A stretch of 33,020 bases of DNA from CAYYJM01 sp964471755 (GCA_964471755.1 CAYYJM010000036.1:1-33020); one strand, 5' to 3'. Shown: positions 15,907-24,300, counted from the stretch's first letter. Numbers and translations are program-made. Notes: a model not told the origin generated them from the letters alone.

Positions 15907-18288
15907 ATGCAACCGCTGCTCGTCATGGTCCTGGCCGGGATTGTCCCGGGGTCGGCCTCGACCACAGCCGCCGAGTCGGTGCGACCGTTGCTCGATCGGC
16001 ATTGCATCAGTTGCCACGGCCCGGACAAGCCGAAGGCCGGCCTCCGCCTGGACACTCTCGCGCCGAACTTCGCCGAGAAGGTCACCCGCGAGCGCTGGCT
16101 GACCGTGTTGAAGCGCGTGTCCGCCGGCGAGATGCCTCCGGCCGGAAAACAGCGCCTGACCGAGGCGGAGACGAAACTGTTCGCCGACTGGATTCAGGGC
16201 GGCGTCGAGACGGTCGAGATCGCCCGGCGAGCGGCGGAGGGACGGGTGCCACGCCGTCGGCTCAATCGCGTCGAGTACGAGAACACCGTCCGCGATCTGC
16301 TTGGCATCCACGTCGATCTGCAAGCACTTCTGCCGGAGGACCAGGCCGCCCACGGCTTCGATACCGTCGCCGAAGGGCAGCACGTCTCGTCCTTTCTGAT
16401 GGATCGCTACCTGGAGGCGGCCGATCGGGCCCTGAGCCTGGCCATCGCCAACGGTCCACGGCCGCCGCTCGTCAAGAAACGCTACCTCTGCCAGGATCAG
16501 CGCCACGTCCGGGTCACCACCGAGAAGGTCTTTCGCAAGAGCGACGACGGCTTGGTCTTCTTCAGCTCGTCGGCCTGGCAGGCGGTCACGCTCCACGAGT
16601 TCTATCCGCCCGATCGCGGCACCTACCGCTTTCGCATCGCCGCCTCGGCCGTGCAGAGCGACGGCAAACCGATCCCCTTCCGCGTCCTGGCCGGCCCGAT
16701 GCTCATGGCGACGAAGAACTGGCTCGTCGGCTACTTCGATGCCCCGCCGGGCGAGCCGAAGGTGATCGAGTTCGTCGAGCATCTCGAAGCACGCAACACG
16801 ATCAACCTGCTCCCCTACGGCCTGGCCAGTGCCCAGGCGGTCCACAAGGTCGGAGCCGACGCCTGGAAGGGCCCCGGCCTGGCCATCCAGTGGATCGAGG
16901 TGGAGGGACCGCTGCACGATACCTGGCCGCCGGCCAGCCATCGGCGGATCTTCGGCGACCTGCCGCAGGGGCCGAGCCCAATCCGGAATCAACGCAACCG
17001 GATCGAGGTCGTCTCGAAGAACCCGCAGGCCGACGCCCGCACGGTTCTCACGAACTTCGCCCGGCGCGCCTTTCGACGAACGCCGACAGCGGCCGAGGTC
17101 GAGCCCTACGTCGATCTGGTAAAGGCGAAACGGGCCGAGGGACGCACCTTCGAGCAGGCGGTACGCGTCGGCCTGCTCGCCATCCTCGTCGCGCCGGAGT
17201 TCCTCTTTCTCCAGGAGAAACCGGGCCCGCTCGATGACTTCGCCCTGGCCTCGCGCCTGTCGTATTTTCTGTGGAGTACGATGCCCGACGATGAACTGCT
17301 CGACCTGGCCGAGCAGAAGAAACTGCGTGATCCGCAGACGCTCCACACCCAGGTCGAACGGCTCCTGAAACACCCCCGGGCCAAGGCGTTCACCGAGAAC
17401 TTCGCCGGGCAGTGGCTCGGCCTGCGCGACATCGACTTCACCGAACCGAGCCGCCTGCTCTACCCCGAGTTCGACGACATGCTCAAGGCGTCGATGGTCC
17501 GCGAGAGCCAGCTCTACTTCGCCGAGATGCTCAGGGACGATCGGAGCCTGGCGGAGTTCATCGCGTCGGACTGGACGATGCTCAATGGTCGGCTGGCGCG
17601 ACACTACGGCATCGCGGGCGTGGATGGCTGGGAGTTCCGCAAGGTGACGCTGCCACCAGGCAGTCATCGCGGTGGCGTCCTGACCATGGCCAGCGTGTTG
17701 AAGGTGACGGCCAACGGCACGACCACGTCGCCGGTGACGCGCGGGGCCTGGGTACTGGACCGCATCCTCGGCACGCCGGCTCCGCCGCCACCGAGCGACG
17801 TGTCGGCCCTCGAACCGGACACGCGCGGCACGACGACGATCCGCGACCAACTCGCCCGGCATCGGCAACTCCCCTCGTGTGCGACCTGCCACGTGAAGAT
17901 CGATCCGCCCGGTTTCGCCCTGGAGAGCTTCGACGTCATCGGCGGCTACCGGGAGAACTACCGCACGACCGGGCCGGGTGCGTCGGTCGTGATCGATGGT
18001 CGGCGGATGTCCTACCACCGGGGGGCGAAGATTGATCCCGGCGACGTGCTGCCCGATGGCCGACGCTTTCGCAACAGCGACGAACTCAAGCAACTTCTCC
18101 TGACCGACAGGGACGGCCTGGCTCGGGCCTTGACGGAGCGACTGGTGACCTACGCCACGGGCGCGGCTCCGACCGCGATCGATGGCCCGGCGATCGCGGC
18201 GATCGTCGGCCGGGGGCGGGCGAAGGATTTCGGCCTGCGAACACTCGTTCACGAGATCGTGCGGAGCCCGCTTTTTCAGACGAAATGA
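15907..18288 (+). CDS. Exported c-type cytochrome PSD protein (DUF1587/DUF1595/DUF1592/DUF1588/DUF1585)
   Basis: 793 residues from ATG 15907 (801 if GTG 15883 is used). The signal peptide MQPLLVMVLAGIVPGSAS is followed by a cytochrome-type heme site, C33-I-S-C36-H37, in 'HCISCHGPDKPKAGLRLDT' and by 'AGEMPPAGKQR'. DUF1587 is seen in 'RRLNRVEYENTVRDLLGI', a central beta-rich carbohydrate-binding-like region in 'WQAVTLHEFYPPDRGTYRFR', DUF1595 in 'NFARRAFRRTPTAAEVEPYV', DUF1592 in 'ASRLSYFLWSTMPDDELLD', DUF1588 in 'RGGVLTMASVLKVTANGTTT' and a second CxxCH (C658, C661, H662 in SCATCHVKIDPPGFALE). DUF1585 closes the protein. The family is typical of planctomycetes and related phyla and is presumed periplasmic and redox-active; its reaction is unknown. 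Confidence 0.95.
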   Translation: MQPLLVMVLAGIVPGSASTTAAESVRPLLDRHCISCHGPDKPKAGLRLDTLAPNFAEKVTRERWLTVLKRVSAGEMPPAGKQRLTEAETKLFADWIQGGVETVEIARRAAEGRVPRRRLNRVEYENTVRDLLGIHVDLQALLPEDQAAHGFDTVAEGQHVSSFLMDRYLEAADRALSLAIANGPRPPLVKKRYLCQDQRHVRVTTEKVFRKSDDGLVFFSSSAWQAVTLHEFYPPDRGTYRFRIAASAVQSDGKPIPFRVLAGPMLMATKNWLVGYFDAPPGEPKVIEFVEHLEARNTINLLPYGLASAQAVHKVGADAWKGPGLAIQWIEVEGPLHDTWPPASHRRIFGDLPQGPSPIRNQRNRIEVVSKNPQADARTVLTNFARRAFRRTPTAAEVEPYVDLVKAKRAEGRTFEQAVRVGLLAILVAPEFLFLQEKPGPLDDFALASRLSYFLWSTMPDDELLDLAEQKKLRDPQTLHTQVERLLKHPRAKAFTENFAGQWLGLRDIDFTEPSRLLYPEFDDMLKASMVRESQLYFAEMLRDDRSLAEFIASDWTMLNGRLARHYGIAGVDGWEFRKVTLPPGSHRGGVLTMASVLKVTANGTTTSPVTRGAWVLDRILGTPAPPPPSDVSALEPDTRGTTTIRDQLARHRQLPSCATCHVKIDPPGFALESFDVIGGYRENYRTTGPGASVVIDGRRMSYHRGAKIDPGDVLPDGRRFRNSDELKQLLLTDRDGLARALTERLVTYATGAAPTAIDGPAIAAIVGRGRAKDFGLRTLVHEIVRSPLFQTK

Positions 18289-18337
18289 CGGCTGCGGCTC
18301 CCGGCCGACTCGTCTCGCACCGAACCGACTGCCTTGC

Positions 18338-18343
18338 TACAAT
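18338..18343 (+). promoter_or_regulatory. Possible -10 element (TACAAT)
   Basis: TACAAT lies about 84 bases before the isomerase start. No good -35 box is found at normal spacing. The same hexamer lies upstream of the gene at 26099. Confidence 0.22.
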
Positions 18344-18426
18344 CCGCGAACGTTGGGGCCGGAGGACGGATCTGCTGTCCTCCCGCCCGAAAGGATGTGC
18401 CTTGCCACGGGACGAGGAAGGATCCG

Positions 18427-19560
18427 ATGACCCAGTTGCGTCTGTCTGCCTTGTTACTGTCCTGCTTGCTGTCCGCCTCTCTGTTTGCCCAGGTGCCACA
18501 GCCCGCCGTACCGCAGCCGGTGCCGCAACCCGCCACGGCTCAGCCGGTGGCGCAGCCGGCTCTCCCGCAGCCGGTGCCGCAACCCACCGCGCCTGCCGCG
18601 CAGCCGGTGCCGGGGCAACCGGCGACGCCTCCGGCTCCGGTCGCGGTCGATCCCAACGCCATCGCCGCCACGGTCAACGGGGCTCCGATCCACGAACTGG
18701 CCGTGCAGCGCGGCCTGGAAGGGGTGCCACCGGCCAAGCGTGCCGAGGCCCGGCCGGAGATCCTCAACTTCCTCATCGATAACCTGCTCATCGATCAGTA
18801 TCTGACCCGGTCCAACATCCAGGTGACGGCTCAGGAGGTCGAAGGTCGGCTGACCGAGATGAAGACGGAGTTGACCCGGCGCAAGGTCGAACTGGCCGAG
18901 ATGCTCAAACAGCTCAAGCTGACCGAGGCGGAGCTGCGTACGCACGTTGCCGCCGAGGTGCGCTGGGAGCGGTTCGTCACATCCCAGGCGACCGATGCGG
19001 CCCTGAAGCAGATGTTCGAGGGCAACAAGGAAATGTTCGACGAGACGACGATGCGAGCCCGGCACATACTGCTGACGCCGGCCAGTGGTGATGCTCGGGC
19101 CTGCGAGGCGGCCGTGGCCGCGCTGCGAGCCTGCAAGCAGCAGGTCGAGGCGGCCGGGGCCGAGGCCCTGAAGAAGGTGCCGGCCGATGCCGACGCCCTG
19201 ACTCGCGAACGCGCCCGGATGAAGGCCATGGAGGAGGCCTTCGTCGCTGCGGCCAAGGACAAATCGGCCTGCCCCAGCAAGGAACGCGGTGGCGATCTCG
19301 GCTGGTTCCAGCGCGTCGGCTTCATGGTCGAGCCGTTCGCCCGGGCCGCGTTTGTCCTGAAGCCGTTCGAGATGAGTGACGCCGTCAAGTCACCGTATGG
19401 CTACCATCTGATCCTGGCCATGGACCGCAAGCCGGGCAAGGAAGTGACCTTCGATCAGGTCAAGGAGCGCGTCCGCGACACCTACGGTGAGCGTCTGAGG
19501 GAGCATCTGGTGTCCCAGCTCCGACCCAAGGCGCAGATCGCCATCGCTCCGGCCAAGTGA
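18427..19560 (+). CDS. Exported parvulin-type peptidyl-prolyl isomerase with Pro-rich linker
   Basis: 377 residues. ATG 18427 is chosen for its signal peptide (MTQLRLSALLLSCLLSASLFAQ) and AGGAAGGA (18415-18422) just upstream; the longer frame from TTG 18334 adds an unrelated N-terminus. Residues about 23-72 are a low-complexity linker of PQP units (VPQPAVPQPVPQPA and similar). A SurA-like chaperone helix region follows ('IAATVNGAPIHELAVQRGLE', 'LNFLIDNLLIDQYL'). The PpiC rotamase domain (about 209-350) has 'RARHILLTP', 'GGDLGWFQRVGFMVEPFARAA' and 'SPYGYHLILAMDRK', with a long helical insertion between its first strand and the GGDLGW motif. It probably assists folding of exported proteins in the periplasm. 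It is convergent with the Clp-like gene. Confidence 0.93.
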   Translation: MTQLRLSALLLSCLLSASLFAQVPQPAVPQPVPQPATAQPVAQPALPQPVPQPTAPAAQPVPGQPATPPAPVAVDPNAIAATVNGAPIHELAVQRGLEGVPPAKRAEARPEILNFLIDNLLIDQYLTRSNIQVTAQEVEGRLTEMKTELTRRKVELAEMLKQLKLTEAELRTHVAAEVRWERFVTSQATDAALKQMFEGNKEMFDETTMRARHILLTPASGDARACEAAVAALRACKQQVEAAGAEALKKVPADADALTRERARMKAMEEAFVAAAKDKSACPSKERGGDLGWFQRVGFMVEPFARAAFVLKPFEMSDAVKSPYGYHLILAMDRKPGKEVTFDQVKERVRDTYGERLREHLVSQLRPKAQIAIAPAK

Positions 19561-19578
19561 TCGTCTCCTGCCCATGTC

Positions 19579-19648
19579 CGGCTCTGGTCTGACTTTTTTG
19601 GACTGCGGCGATGCTTCGCCGCAGTCCAAAAAAGTCAGACCAGAGCCG
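19579..19648. terminator. Perfect 33-bp palindrome between convergent genes (bidirectional terminator-like)
   Basis: Arm 19579-19611 is exactly complementary to 19616-19648 with a 4-base loop (TGCT). The arms carry T6 on one side and A6 on the other. It starts 18 bases after the isomerase stop and ends 5 bases before the stop codon of the opposing gene. Terminator function is inferred from position; the U run lies inside the stem rather than after it, so it may instead be a dispersed palindromic repeat. Confidence 0.7.
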
Positions 19649-19653
19649 ACCTC

Positions 19654-22600
19654 TCACGGCATCTGCAAATACGGCTCCAGATGTCCCTCCAGCACCAGGT
19701 CCAGTCGCGCCGTTCGCCGGTTCGTCCGCACGTCACGCACAAGCTGATTCGGAGCCAGGTCGTAACGCCGGATCAGCGGCAGCAGGCCCGGTGGCGTCGC
19801 GCTGCTGTCGGCGGCGACGTACGCCTGTAACAGTGGCGACAGCACCCCCTGCGCCTCGCGTCGGCTGCGATCCGTCCAGACCGTCAGCGTCCGCAGCGAC
19901 GGCTCGTGACGCAGCGTCACTTCCAGACTCAGACGCTCGATCAGACGACCCGGCACGTCCGGCAACTCCTTCGTCTGCATGCGGATCGCCTCGGTCGCTG
20001 GCAACGGCTCCCACGGCACCCGCAGCACCTCGACACGAACCACCTCACGATCATGACCACGCTCGTCGTCGTCGCCTCGACCACCACGACCGATTCGGTG
20101 CAGACCCGCTTCGCCAGCCAGCAGCACGAACGCTCCCGCCCCGGTGATCTGCATCACGATCACGTCCTCGTCCGGTTCGCGTCGCTGCCGATCGTCGAGA
20201 ACGTCCACCTCCAGGCCGCGTCGGCGGGCCAGTTCACGATACATGCGCGCCAGCATCCGCACGCCATCGAGCGGCTCCCCCTGGTGCGTCACCCGTGTCA
20301 GCACCAGGTAGGCGTCGCCCAGGTCACGCGGATTCTGACAGCCGACCAGGAAGCGCAGCAGCCGGGCCTGCGGCTCCAGCACGTCCAGTTCGTCCTCCAG
20401 ATCGCGACCCGATCGGCCCAGCGTCGTGTCCTGGCCGACCTCCTGGGCCTGCGCCAGCGCCGACTCCAGCGCGTCGAGATCCTGTAACACCTTGTCCACA
20501 CGGTAGATCTCATCGTAGACCGCACCCGCCTCGTGGCGATTGTGATGAAAACTCGTCTCCAGCATCCGTGCGTTCAGGACCGCCTTCCGCTCGCTCAACG
20601 GAGCGGCCAGGTCACGTAGGCGATCGACCTCCTCGGCCAACTGCTGAAGGCGCGCCTGCTCCGACGCCGAGACGACCGGCACCGCCGTCGCCGCGACCGG
20701 CCCCTCGACGGCCACCACCTGCACGTCGATCCGACCCGCGTACGGCACCAGCCGCACGATCGAGCCCGGCTGCGCCTCGCCGGCCGCGATCGTCCGCGCG
20801 ATCGGCAGCAGGACCATCCGCTCCACCGTCCGCTTCAGATGGCGAGCGCCGAATGAGGGCGAGTAGCCCTCCCGCAGCAGCAGCGGCACCACGCCCGGAT
20901 CGACCTGCACCGCCAGCCGACGACGCGTGATGCCGGTACGCTCCACCACGCGCTCCACCTCGCGCCGGGCGATCTGCTCCACGTTCGTCTCGGACAACTG
21001 CCGGAAGAAGACCACCCGATCCAGCCGATTGAGGAACTCCGGCCGAAACGATTCGCTCAACTCCCGCTGCGTCTCCTGCACGTCCAGCGGCGGCGTCGGA
21101 CGACCGAAGCCGACCGGGGCCTGCGTGCGAACCCGCGAGCCGACGTTGCTCGTCAGGATGATGATCGCCCGCCGAAAGTCGGCCGTCCGGCCCTGGCCAT
21201 CCGTCAGCCGACCGGCATCGAAGATTTGCAGGCACAGATCGAACACCGCCAGGCTCGACTTCTCGAACTCGTCGAGCAACAACACCGTGAACGGCTGCTC
21301 ACGCACGGCACTCGTCAGCAGCCCGGTGCGCGTCGCACTGCCGATCAGACGCTCGAAGCCGTCCAGCGCGACGTACTCGCTCATGTCCAGGCGGACCAGC
21401 CGGGCGGGATCGCCGAACAGATACTCCGCCAGGGTCCGCGCCAACTCTGTCTTGCCGACGCCGGTCGGACCCACGAACAGCAGCACCGCCATCGGCTTCG
21501 ATGGATCGGTCAGGCCCGCCTTGATCAGCGTCACCACATCGACGACCGCATCGACCGCCTCGGGCTGGCCCATCACGCGCTGCTCGAAGAACGCGCGTGC
21601 CGTCGCCCGGTCGAGCGGCATCCGATCGTCGAGCAGCGGACGCGGCACACCGGTCGCCTGCGTCACGGCGTCGAGCAGGTCCGGCTCGGTCAACTCCGGA
21701 TGGCCCGGCGGCAGACCCGCGATCACCCGACGCAGCAGACCGACCGTCCGACCTGGCTGCACACTCCCGGTCGCCGCGAAATCGGCCAGCTCGATCAGAC
21801 GGTCAACCACGGTCGGCGTCGCGGCCATGCCCGTCGTCGTGGCCACGGCCTGGACGATCTGCCGCGTCCCCTCGGCATCCTGCGGATGAAGCGTCACCGC
21901 CTGGAAGAGACGCCGCAGCGACGGATTCGCGCCCAGACCACGAGCGAACGCCTCCCGCGTACTCTCGCCCAGAACGACGATGTCGCCCCGCTCGATCGCC
22001 GGGGCCAGGGCCAGCGCAACGTTGAAATCACTGCTCGACGATTTGCCGACCGAGGCCAGCTCCTCGACGTTGGGGATGTACAGCAGCACCCGCCTCGGCC
22101 GGGACGCCATGCGGATGAGCTGATCGACCTTCGTCTCCCACTCGCCGACATAGCGCGTGCCGGCCAGGAACGCGCCCGGCGGCACCTGGACGACCACCCA
22201 CGGCCCGGCCGGATCGTCACGCAGACGATGCGTCAGTTCGTGGACGAGCGTCGTCTTGCCAACGCCCGCGTCGCCGAGAACGACGACGGCCCGTGGCGTG
22301 CCCTCCTGGTGCAGCAGACGAAGGACCGTCTCGACCGGCTCGTCGAGGCGATAGGCTCGCGGCAGTCGGCCGGCCTCGGCCTCGACGGTCAGGATCGAGC
22401 CGTAGTCGCGCAGGCCGTCAAGGTCCACGTCCACGGCGAGGCGCTGATCGAGCCAGCCGATCAGGGCACGGCAGTCGGTCGCCCGGATGGTCGTGAGCCG
22501 CTCCCGGATCGTCTTCAGATCGCGGTAGGGCGGCAGCGGCCCGAGCCCGGCCGACCAGCCACCCAGGGCGAGGAAGTGGCGCTCGACCCCGGCCACGGCG

Positions 22601-23136
22601 GCCTGGGCCACGTCGGCGTCCGGATCGTTGAGCAGCGTTCCGAACAGGGTGAGGAACACCTCCGCATGAGCGGGTGCCTGCGCCAGGAACTGGGCGGACT
22701 GCTGACGGATTCGCCAGTCGAGATCGTCGCGCAGACGTTCGAGCAGGATCGCTCGGCTCCACGGTCGCGGGGCGGCCCCGGCCAGGGCGGCCCGACGAAC
22801 GGACGGCTCGCGATCGCGTGTCAGTTCGCGCAGCGCGTCCTCCAGCGGCAGATCGGGCCGTTCGCCCAGCACGTCGGCCAGCGCGGCCCGGACGATGGAC
22901 TCGGGGTCGTTCTTGCGGGCCTCCAGACCGAGCAGGAGCAGGTCGAGACTATGGCCGTGATGCTGCGGCGCGAGGTGGACGCCGAGCCAGCGGACGTTCG
23001 CCTCGGTCGCCTCCAGCCAGTCGAGCAGTTCATCGACCGGCGGCGGCGTCAACCGCAGGCGATCGAGCAACTGCGCCGCCGAGTCGAAATCACCCCGACG
23101 AGCGCGATGCAGAAGATCCTGCGAAAGGGGGTCCAC
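19654..23136 (-). CDS. Clp-type AAA+ ATPase fused to a release-factor-2-like domain, HEAT-like N-terminus
   Basis: 1160 residues. GTG start with AGGAGGA 9 bases upstream. Residues 1-200 look like HEAT-type helical repeats; no Clp N-domain is seen. AAA+ module 1: Walker A GDAGVGKT (288-295) and pore-loop-like RYVGEW (Y329), but the Walker B 'IDE' is replaced by I354-P-N. There is no ClpB middle domain. AAA+ module 2: Walker A GPTGVGKT (556-563), Walker B LLLDEFEKS (D622, E623), sensor TSN (662-664), VGF (675-677) at the place of the ClpP-docking loop, and FRPEFLNRLD (697-706); the usual GYVG pore loop is missing near 599-607. The D2-small domain follows (763-800). Residues about 825-1158 match release factor 2 by eye: 'MLARMYRELARRRGLEVDVL', 'GEAGLHRIGR', and finally 'IRRYDLAPNQLVRDVRT' with 'VLEGHLEPYL'. 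The GGQ and SPF motifs are absent. Domain assignments are firm for AAA+, good for RF2; the function is inference. Confidence 0.93.
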   Translation of the reverse strand: MDPLSQDLLHRARRGDFDSAAQLLDRLRLTPPPVDELLDWLEATEANVRWLGVHLAPQHHGHSLDLLLLGLEARKNDPESIVRAALADVLGERPDLPLEDALRELTRDREPSVRRAALAGAAPRPWSRAILLERLRDDLDWRIRQQSAQFLAQAPAHAEVFLTLFGTLLNDPDADVAQAAVAGVERHFLALGGWSAGLGPLPPYRDLKTIRERLTTIRATDCRALIGWLDQRLAVDVDLDGLRDYGSILTVEAEAGRLPRAYRLDEPVETVLRLLHQEGTPRAVVVLGDAGVGKTTLVHELTHRLRDDPAGPWVVVQVPPGAFLAGTRYVGEWETKVDQLIRMASRPRRVLLYIPNVEELASVGKSSSSDFNVALALAPAIERGDIVVLGESTREAFARGLGANPSLRRLFQAVTLHPQDAEGTRQIVQAVATTTGMAATPTVVDRLIELADFAATGSVQPGRTVGLLRRVIAGLPPGHPELTEPDLLDAVTQATGVPRPLLDDRMPLDRATARAFFEQRVMGQPEAVDAVVDVVTLIKAGLTDPSKPMAVLLFVGPTGVGKTELARTLAEYLFGDPARLVRLDMSEYVALDGFERLIGSATRTGLLTSAVREQPFTVLLLDEFEKSSLAVFDLCLQIFDAGRLTDGQGRTADFRRAIIILTSNVGSRVRTQAPVGFGRPTPPLDVQETQRELSESFRPEFLNRLDRVVFFRQLSETNVEQIARREVERVVERTGITRRRLAVQVDPGVVPLLLREGYSPSFGARHLKRTVERMVLLPIARTIAAGEAQPGSIVRLVPYAGRIDVQVVAVEGPVAATAVPVVSASEQARLQQLAEEVDRLRDLAAPLSERKAVLNARMLETSFHHNRHEAGAVYDEIYRVDKVLQDLDALESALAQAQEVGQDTTLGRSGRDLEDELDVLEPQARLLRFLVGCQNPRDLGDAYLVLTRVTHQGEPLDGVRMLARMYRELARRRGLEVDVLDDRQRREPDEDVIVMQITGAGAFVLLAGEAGLHRIGRGGRGDDDERGHDREVVRVEVLRVPWEPLPATEAIRMQTKELPDVPGRLIERLSLEVTLRHEPSLRTLTVWTDRSRREAQGVLSPLLQAYVAADSSATPPGLLPLIRRYDLAPNQLVRDVRTNRRTARLDLVLEGHLEPYLQMP

Positions 23137-23145
23137 GGGCGGGCG

Positions 23146-23152
23146 TCCTCCT
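23146..23152 (-). promoter_or_regulatory. Ribosome binding site for the GTG start at 23136
   Basis: On the minus strand AGGAGGA lies 9 bases before GTG 23136. It fixes the start of the Clp-like protein, since no in-frame ATG is nearby. Confidence 0.7.
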
Positions 23153-23168
23153 GATCCAGTCGGTAGCC

Positions 23169-23198
23169 TGGCGAGCGGCGCGGCGTCAGCCCGCCGGT
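23169..23198. repeat. Degenerate half of a family-A-like palindrome
   Basis: TGGCGAGCGGCGCGGCGTCA and the following GCCCGCCGGT resemble the left arm of the family A palindromes (TGGCGAGCGTGGGGCGTCAG) with several changes. No right arm is present. It lies between the serine hydrolase gene and the Clp-like gene. Confidence 0.45.
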
Positions 23199-23220
23199 TC
23201 TGATCGCGAGCGTCCGGGGC

Positions 23221-24234
23221 TCATTCTATCCCATCGCCCGGAAAGAACACCTCCGCCAGGCGATCGACGAACTTCTCGGCCGGAAAGTTCTCGTCGTTGG
23301 ACAGCACCGCGAGGGTCAGCTCCTCGGCGCGGTAATACCGCACGTAGGCGGCGTAGCCATACCACGAGCCGGAATGGCCCATCGACGGCCGCTGACCGCG
23401 CGTGTCGTCATACCAGCCGAAGCCGTATTCGTGACGGCTGCCATCATCGAGGCGGCCCGGTGTCAGGGCCTGCGTCAGGGCGGCCCGGCTCACCACCTGG
23501 CCCGACCAGAGGCCGCGAAACCAGCGCGTCAGATCGGCCGTGGTCGTGAACAGGTGACTGTGACCGACCAGCGCGATGGGATAATCGCTGACCCGGACCT
23601 GGCCGCCCGCGCGGACGTAGCCGCCGGCCCGGTTGGCGATCGGATGAGTCGGCCGATCGACGACCGCCGTGCCGGTCATACCGAGAGGCTCCAGCAGATG
23701 GACGCGAACGTAATCGCGGAAATGCCGACCGCTGACCGCCTCGATGATGGCCGCCAGCAGGATGTAGTTCGTGTTCGAGTACAGGGCCAGCGAGCCGGCC
23801 GGGAAGGTCGGCGGATGAGCGAGAACCTTGCGGAGATACCGGGCGTTGGTCAGCCTGGCGTCGGCCTCGGGACCGCGCCAGATGGCGGAGTAATCCGGCA
23901 GGCCCGAGGTGTGCCAGAGCAGATCGGTCAGCCGCAGCGGTCGGCCGGCCGGATAGGCGGCCCACTCGGGCAGCACATCGGCGACCGTCGCGTCCAGCGC
24001 CAGTCGACCGCTCTCGACCAGATGCAGCAGGGCGACGGCCGTGACGTGCTTCGAGACGGACGCCAGGTCGAAGGCCGTGTCCGGCGTGATGGCAACGCCG
24101 GCCGCGATGTCGGCGCGGCCACGCTGGCCGGAGTAGAGGACCGCGTCGCCGTGCAGGACCAGGACGGCCGCACCCGGCCCCTCGTCGGCCACGCCGACCC
24201 GCAGCCGGGCGGCGGCCTTCTGCTTGCTGCTCAT
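23221..24234 (-). CDS. Serine hydrolase of the class C beta-lactamase / penicillin-binding family
   Basis: 337 residues from ATG 24234, which has GAGG 4 bases upstream. A longer frame to ATG 24294 adds 20 very basic residues (MGRKGARRASKGKKKRARGA) from a repeat-like spacer and has no spaced ribosome site. The three catalytic motifs are S59-V-S-K62 (SxxK), Y152-S-N154 (YxN) and H287-S-G289 (the K/HTG-type box). 'LTDLLWHTSGLPDY' is typical of the family, which includes esterases, D-aminopeptidases and AmpC-like proteins. No signal peptide is visible with either start, so it may act in the cytoplasm; this is unusual but not unknown. Substrate unknown. It lies 66 bases downstream of ftr and 84 upstream of the Clp-like gene. 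Confidence 0.92.
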   Translation of the reverse strand: MSSKQKAAARLRVGVADEGPGAAVLVLHGDAVLYSGQRGRADIAAGVAITPDTAFDLASVSKHVTAVALLHLVESGRLALDATVADVLPEWAAYPAGRPLRLTDLLWHTSGLPDYSAIWRGPEADARLTNARYLRKVLAHPPTFPAGSLALYSNTNYILLAAIIEAVSGRHFRDYVRVHLLEPLGMTGTAVVDRPTHPIANRAGGYVRAGGQVRVSDYPIALVGHSHLFTTTADLTRWFRGLWSGQVVSRAALTQALTPGRLDDGSRHEYGFGWYDDTRGQRPSMGHSGSWYGYAAYVRYYRAEELTLAVLSNDENFPAEKFVDRLAEVFFPGDGIE

Positions 24235-24300
24235 GGCACCTCGCGCGCGTTTTTTCTTTCCCTTGCTTGCGCGGCGGGCTCCCTTTCGGCCCATCCTGCG

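Noticed and set aside
19654..20690. A genuine peptide chain release factor 2 (prfB)
   Set aside because: The domain lacks GGQ and SPF and is in the same frame as the AAA+ modules without an internal start, so it is a domain of the fusion protein.
20927..23154. Long plus-strand frames (320 and 642 residues) opposite the Clp-like gene
   Set aside because: Both are antisense to well-conserved AAA+ motifs and show shadow composition (Arg/Ser- or Gln/His-rich).
23221..24234. Beta-lactamase giving antibiotic resistance
   Set aside because: The SxxK, YxN and HSG motifs show the broad class C-like serine hydrolase family, most members of which are esterases or peptidases; no signal peptide is present.
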